From the NCBI GenBank assembly GCA_036583965.1, contig JAZBQD010000017.1, positions 26,942,385 through 27,006,384 of the forward strand: a DNA stretch of 64,000 nt. Direction: 5' to 3'. Both the position numbers and the translations under genes were made by a program. The number at the start of each line of letters is the position of its first letter. Within the stretch, counting starts at the first letter, position 1. The notes beneath the pieces were generated by a model that ran no database searches, had not been told where the DNA came from, and saw nothing but the letters and a program-made list of their open reading frames with translations. Origin of the DNA: Prunella strophiata (Eukaryota; Chordata; Aves; Passeriformes; Prunellidae). Shown here one piece after another: positions 60,501 through 64,000 of this stretch.

Positions 60501-63500
60501 CTTCCTTTATTTGCGATTTTCAAAATTGGCAATGAAACCCTCAGAAAGGATACAAAAAATGATGGAGCAGTAATTTTGGTCTCCATTCCAGAGAACTTAG
60601 CAAAAACTATAACAGAGGATGGCATTAACGCACAGCTGCATGAAGACAATCTGTTGAGAAGGAAGCAATGTGGCTACTGTAAAAGTGAGTAATGATTAAT
60701 TGATCTTTACAGAACTGCTGCAGTTCTTTGAAGCAATCATGGAACATGTAGACTTTCCATTTAATCATAACTTTTCTCAAGATGCCTAAGTATGTAATTT
60801 ACTCTAATACAGAAATTAATGTCTGATAGTCATTAAACATAAAACACAGTCAGAATGAAAGTACTAGGTGGGAATATTTGAGCATATTATGGCAGCTCCA
60901 GTCAAGTTAGCTTTGGTTAGATTATATGAGAGCTATGGCATAAGAAACTGTCAAATGTAAGGGACAGATGGAAATAGAATTTAGGGAAGCAGATTAGGAA
61001 GAGTATCTTGAATCCCAAGTAGCCAGCAAGCATGGTTTGTCTGCATTTAATTTCCAAGCACACCCCATGCAGACATGGGCTACACCTCAAGAATTTGCTG
61101 TTTAATATTAGTATCGTACTGGTCTTCATTTAATCATTACGTTGCATGATCAAGTTAGTAACTAAAGTTCTTGCTACCTGCTAGCATGACAGCATACTAT
61201 TTACAGAGTGAGTCCTCTGGGATTTGCCACATAAATATATGAGTCAAAAGAACTGATGTACCATATGAGGAAATTTGCAACCAGGATTCTGCCTCAGTTA
61301 AGACAATTTTATGTTGTAATAGGAGATTACTGCAGCGTGCACTTCTGAGCAATCACTTTGGGGAAAGTAAGAAAGAGCAAGGAAGCAAGTTTCACAGTAC
61401 GAAGTCAATTAATGGAATGATGAAACAAACAAGGAAAGTATTAAAATTATCAGTGTATTAGAGAAGAAACAGAGGTTGTGCTATGCAGCACTAAAATGTT
61501 CCATTTTCTTCCAAGAAGACCATTTCTATGGACACCAGGAGGCACACACCCAGAAAATAAAGGCATTGGGATTGCACGTCCCAATACTCCTGAATGTATA
61601 ATGAGAAATTGCATTGCTCAGAGAAGAGATGGGGTGGCTAGTACAAACATGGATGTTTGGCGTTATTTGTACAGGCACTTTCAGACTTTGGTAGACACCA
61701 AGGTAAAAGTTAATGAATCTGTAAAATGTTGCTGAGACTTCATCAACTCTGCTTTTCTTGCTTTCTCAGAAAAGTGAAGGAACAAAAAAAAAAGTTGAAA
61801 CTAATAAAAATATCTCAAACACGAACTAGGAAAATGTGCAACACTCAGAAGAAAAAAATGCACCCCCGAAACCAGTAAAACAAGAAGTTAAAAAATGGGA
61901 CTTGAGGAAGATCCAAACCTTGACAGATGAAAATCCAAGCTGGTTGAGTTTAACCATGCTGACACACCACAGAGAGACCTAGAGAGCACCTGCAGACTCA
62001 TGAACAAGTAACATATCCCTCCTGGCATGGGGCTGTTCCAGTGGTACATCAGTTGCAGTGGCTGGCAGCTGAGTGTGTCAGGTCTTCAGTCAGGGAATAG
62101 TCAGGTGCTAGACAGGATTCTTTCCTAGACAGGTGAGGATGCTTCCACTCAGCAGTGAAGAATTTCATTGCCTCCAAATTCAGAGAGGATGCTGAAAACT
62201 GGAAACTGTGACCACTGCTGTAAAGAAAACTCTCACTGAGCAAAAATCAAGAAAGTGCAGTCTCTGGCAAAAGAAGTGTCACGTCACTAGATCATTAACT
62301 ACGTTCCAAAATCACTTAACTAGATTCCAGATCTAGTCAGGAAGAGAAAACCCTCTTTTTCCTCCCCCCTCTCTTATTTTTCCTCACAAACAACTTCCCA
62401 TGCTCTAGGCATATCATTTTACAAGGAAAATAAAAAGAAGATTACAGTAAATGGCAAAGCTCAGTGTACCTATGCTACAAAGAGAACAAATTCTAAAACA
62501 GTTTGATTTGCAGAGCTTAGCCAGAAATATTTGGATTAAGTGGAAGTAACACAGGAATGTAGTATATGCCAAACCTGTAAGAAAGGAGCGAGTGGCATAA
62601 TGAATTTTTATATTCTTTCACTCACAAACAGTTTCAATTTAATCAGAGGTACTAAAACATTTGGAATCTATTCTTCCCTGTACCAAGACAGAAATCAGTT
62701 AACATCACATGTTAAATTGCTATGGTCACTGCTCCTCTTTTTGGAAAAGCAAAGCCGAGTTTTCATATTGAGGGGGGAAAAAAGGCTTTTTTCAAAACTA
62801 AGACAACAAAATCAGCCTACTGAAGTAATCCAGGTAGCAAGACCCTGATCAGAAACTATTTTCTGATCATGTTGAGAAGATACATTCAGATTATGTTCAA
62901 GATTCAAATTCTGTGGATGGCACAGTCCCTCAGAAGCACCTCCCACTGGTCCTGCACTCCTGGGGGGCTTAAACCATGTGTTGGCTCCACACTTCTCTCA
63001 CAGGTAGGTTGATGTGAACCTATAATGCACAGTTACTAATATCAATTCCACAGTGTCCTTCTCCTCTCATGCTTCAATGAGCTGAAATTGTCCCAGCTCC
63101 TGGTGGTGTCTGTCCTGAAAAGCAGGACTGGGGCCTGGAGGCACATATGGACAGAGGTGAACCTATCATGTGTTTGCAGCTAACATTGGGAAAACAAACT
63201 GGAGAGAGAGACCTGATCAAACCTGTGGACAATGGCACCAAAATGTTTTGCAGAGATTTGCAAGGACCAGGAGAGACACATCTTGCTTAAACCCTGGTAA
63301 CTGGGACATGATTTTCTTGCGACAGTAGAATTCATCAGCTGTTTTATGGTCTTCCATTCCAGGTACTCTGCACACAGGAACAAGTCAGGCTGACTTGGAG
63401 TAATAGGAAAAAAAACTCTTTATATTATGGCTTGGGAAAAAAAAAAAAAAGGTATAATACACTGCACAATATAAAGTGGAAATTTGAAGAATTTTAAATA

Positions 63501-64000
63501 ACTACATTCCCCATCTCCTTAAATACTTCAGCAAGGCCTGAATTTTGGACTTCTCTCCAGAACACTCAGCCTTTCACCACCAATACAACTAAAGCTCATG
63601 TCTTTGAGACTATTATATTAGATAATGTACCTATTTTCTGTCTCAGAAATGCCCAAGATGCTCTTAATAGAACAAAAAAGTGACTAAAGCATTCAGCAAA
63701 GTTTCTTGATGTTTCTAAGTTGCTACAGGAAAGGTTCTTGCATGGATTAAATAACTATCCATATAGAAATATTAGGAGGGAGATAAATCTGTCAATACAG
63801 AGATCCCTTTTAGATCATATGCGACTATTCCTTGCACACTTGGGAAAAAGGCCCCAAAACCTGAATAGTTCAACTTTATGACAGCTCAGACAGGTCCTCA
63901 TACCCATTTCTATATAATCTTCTCTGCCAGCCACTGGTGCAGCAAGAAAAATATCCTAGTATCTTAGTTTCAGAAAAAAAATGCATGTTTCCCTACAGTA

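Larger units (their letters stand above)
58203..64000. other. Distal FOXE1 upstream region, no gene recognised
   Basis: Includes a purine tract (59232-59325), a candidate conserved noncoding region (59440-60500) and AT-rich unique sequence to the end of the window. A 124-codon open frame at 58233-58607 has no recognisable domain and begins just after a CR1 end. No coding exon was identified. Confidence 0.5.

Noticed and set aside
1..64000. tRNA, rRNA, CRISPR array, operon or phage-like system
   Set aside because: No such structure was seen. The window is vertebrate nuclear DNA. The few tandem units have two or a few copies and no CRISPR-like spacing.

Overview
This is a window of vertebrate nuclear DNA, most likely from a bird. 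Several truncated CR1 LINE copies carry the typical avian CR1 3' end (a 'gatgatcttagaggtc'-like motif, 'cttccaacc', then 'attctgtgattctg'). There are two LTRs of avian endogenous-retrovirus type. The only strongly recognisable protein gene is a single-exon forkhead gene, FOXE1. No bacterial or phage features are present. A songbird or other neoavian genome is my guess from the LTR types, at low confidence.

Layout. Positions 1-805 look like the last intron of a plus-strand gene. Its last coding exon is at 806-915, with a stop codon, a roughly 500-base 3'UTR and an AATAAA at 1392. The short C-terminus it encodes resembles the hemogen (HEMGN) C-terminus, and its position and orientation relative to FOXE1 fit the vertebrate order; this call is tentative. 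Positions 1.4-13.1 kb are intergenic, with CR1 fragments and one isolated CpG-dense patch (5.37-5.57 kb). A CpG island at about 13.13-14.65 kb contains FOXE1 on the minus strand (start 14106, stop 13229), with a TATA-like box at 14180-14186. The two genes are tail to tail.

The FOXE1 reading frame is not continuous. The start and N-terminus are in one frame and the forkhead domain and C-terminus in another, and the switch falls in a very GC-rich arginine/glycine stretch near 13976-14012. One base missing from the assembled sequence would explain it. The protein would then be about 292 residues, shorter than human FOXE1 (373), and it lacks the polyalanine tract of the mammalian protein.

The 49 kb from 14.65 to 64 kb is upstream of FOXE1 and has no gene I can recognise. 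It holds a solo LTR (22401-22958, with a short target-site repeat), a second LTR (about 49285-49770), CR1 pieces on both strands (a long one at about 46190-47267), homopolymer and dinucleotide tracts, a 31-base G run, two striking hairpins, and several AT-rich segments that read like conserved noncoding elements, best at 59.4-60.5 kb and 23.9-24.1 kb. These could be distant FOXE1 enhancers, which needs a cross-species alignment to test. I found no evidence of a new multi-gene biological system. Most long open frames here are antisense shadows of the CpG island or lie in repeats.
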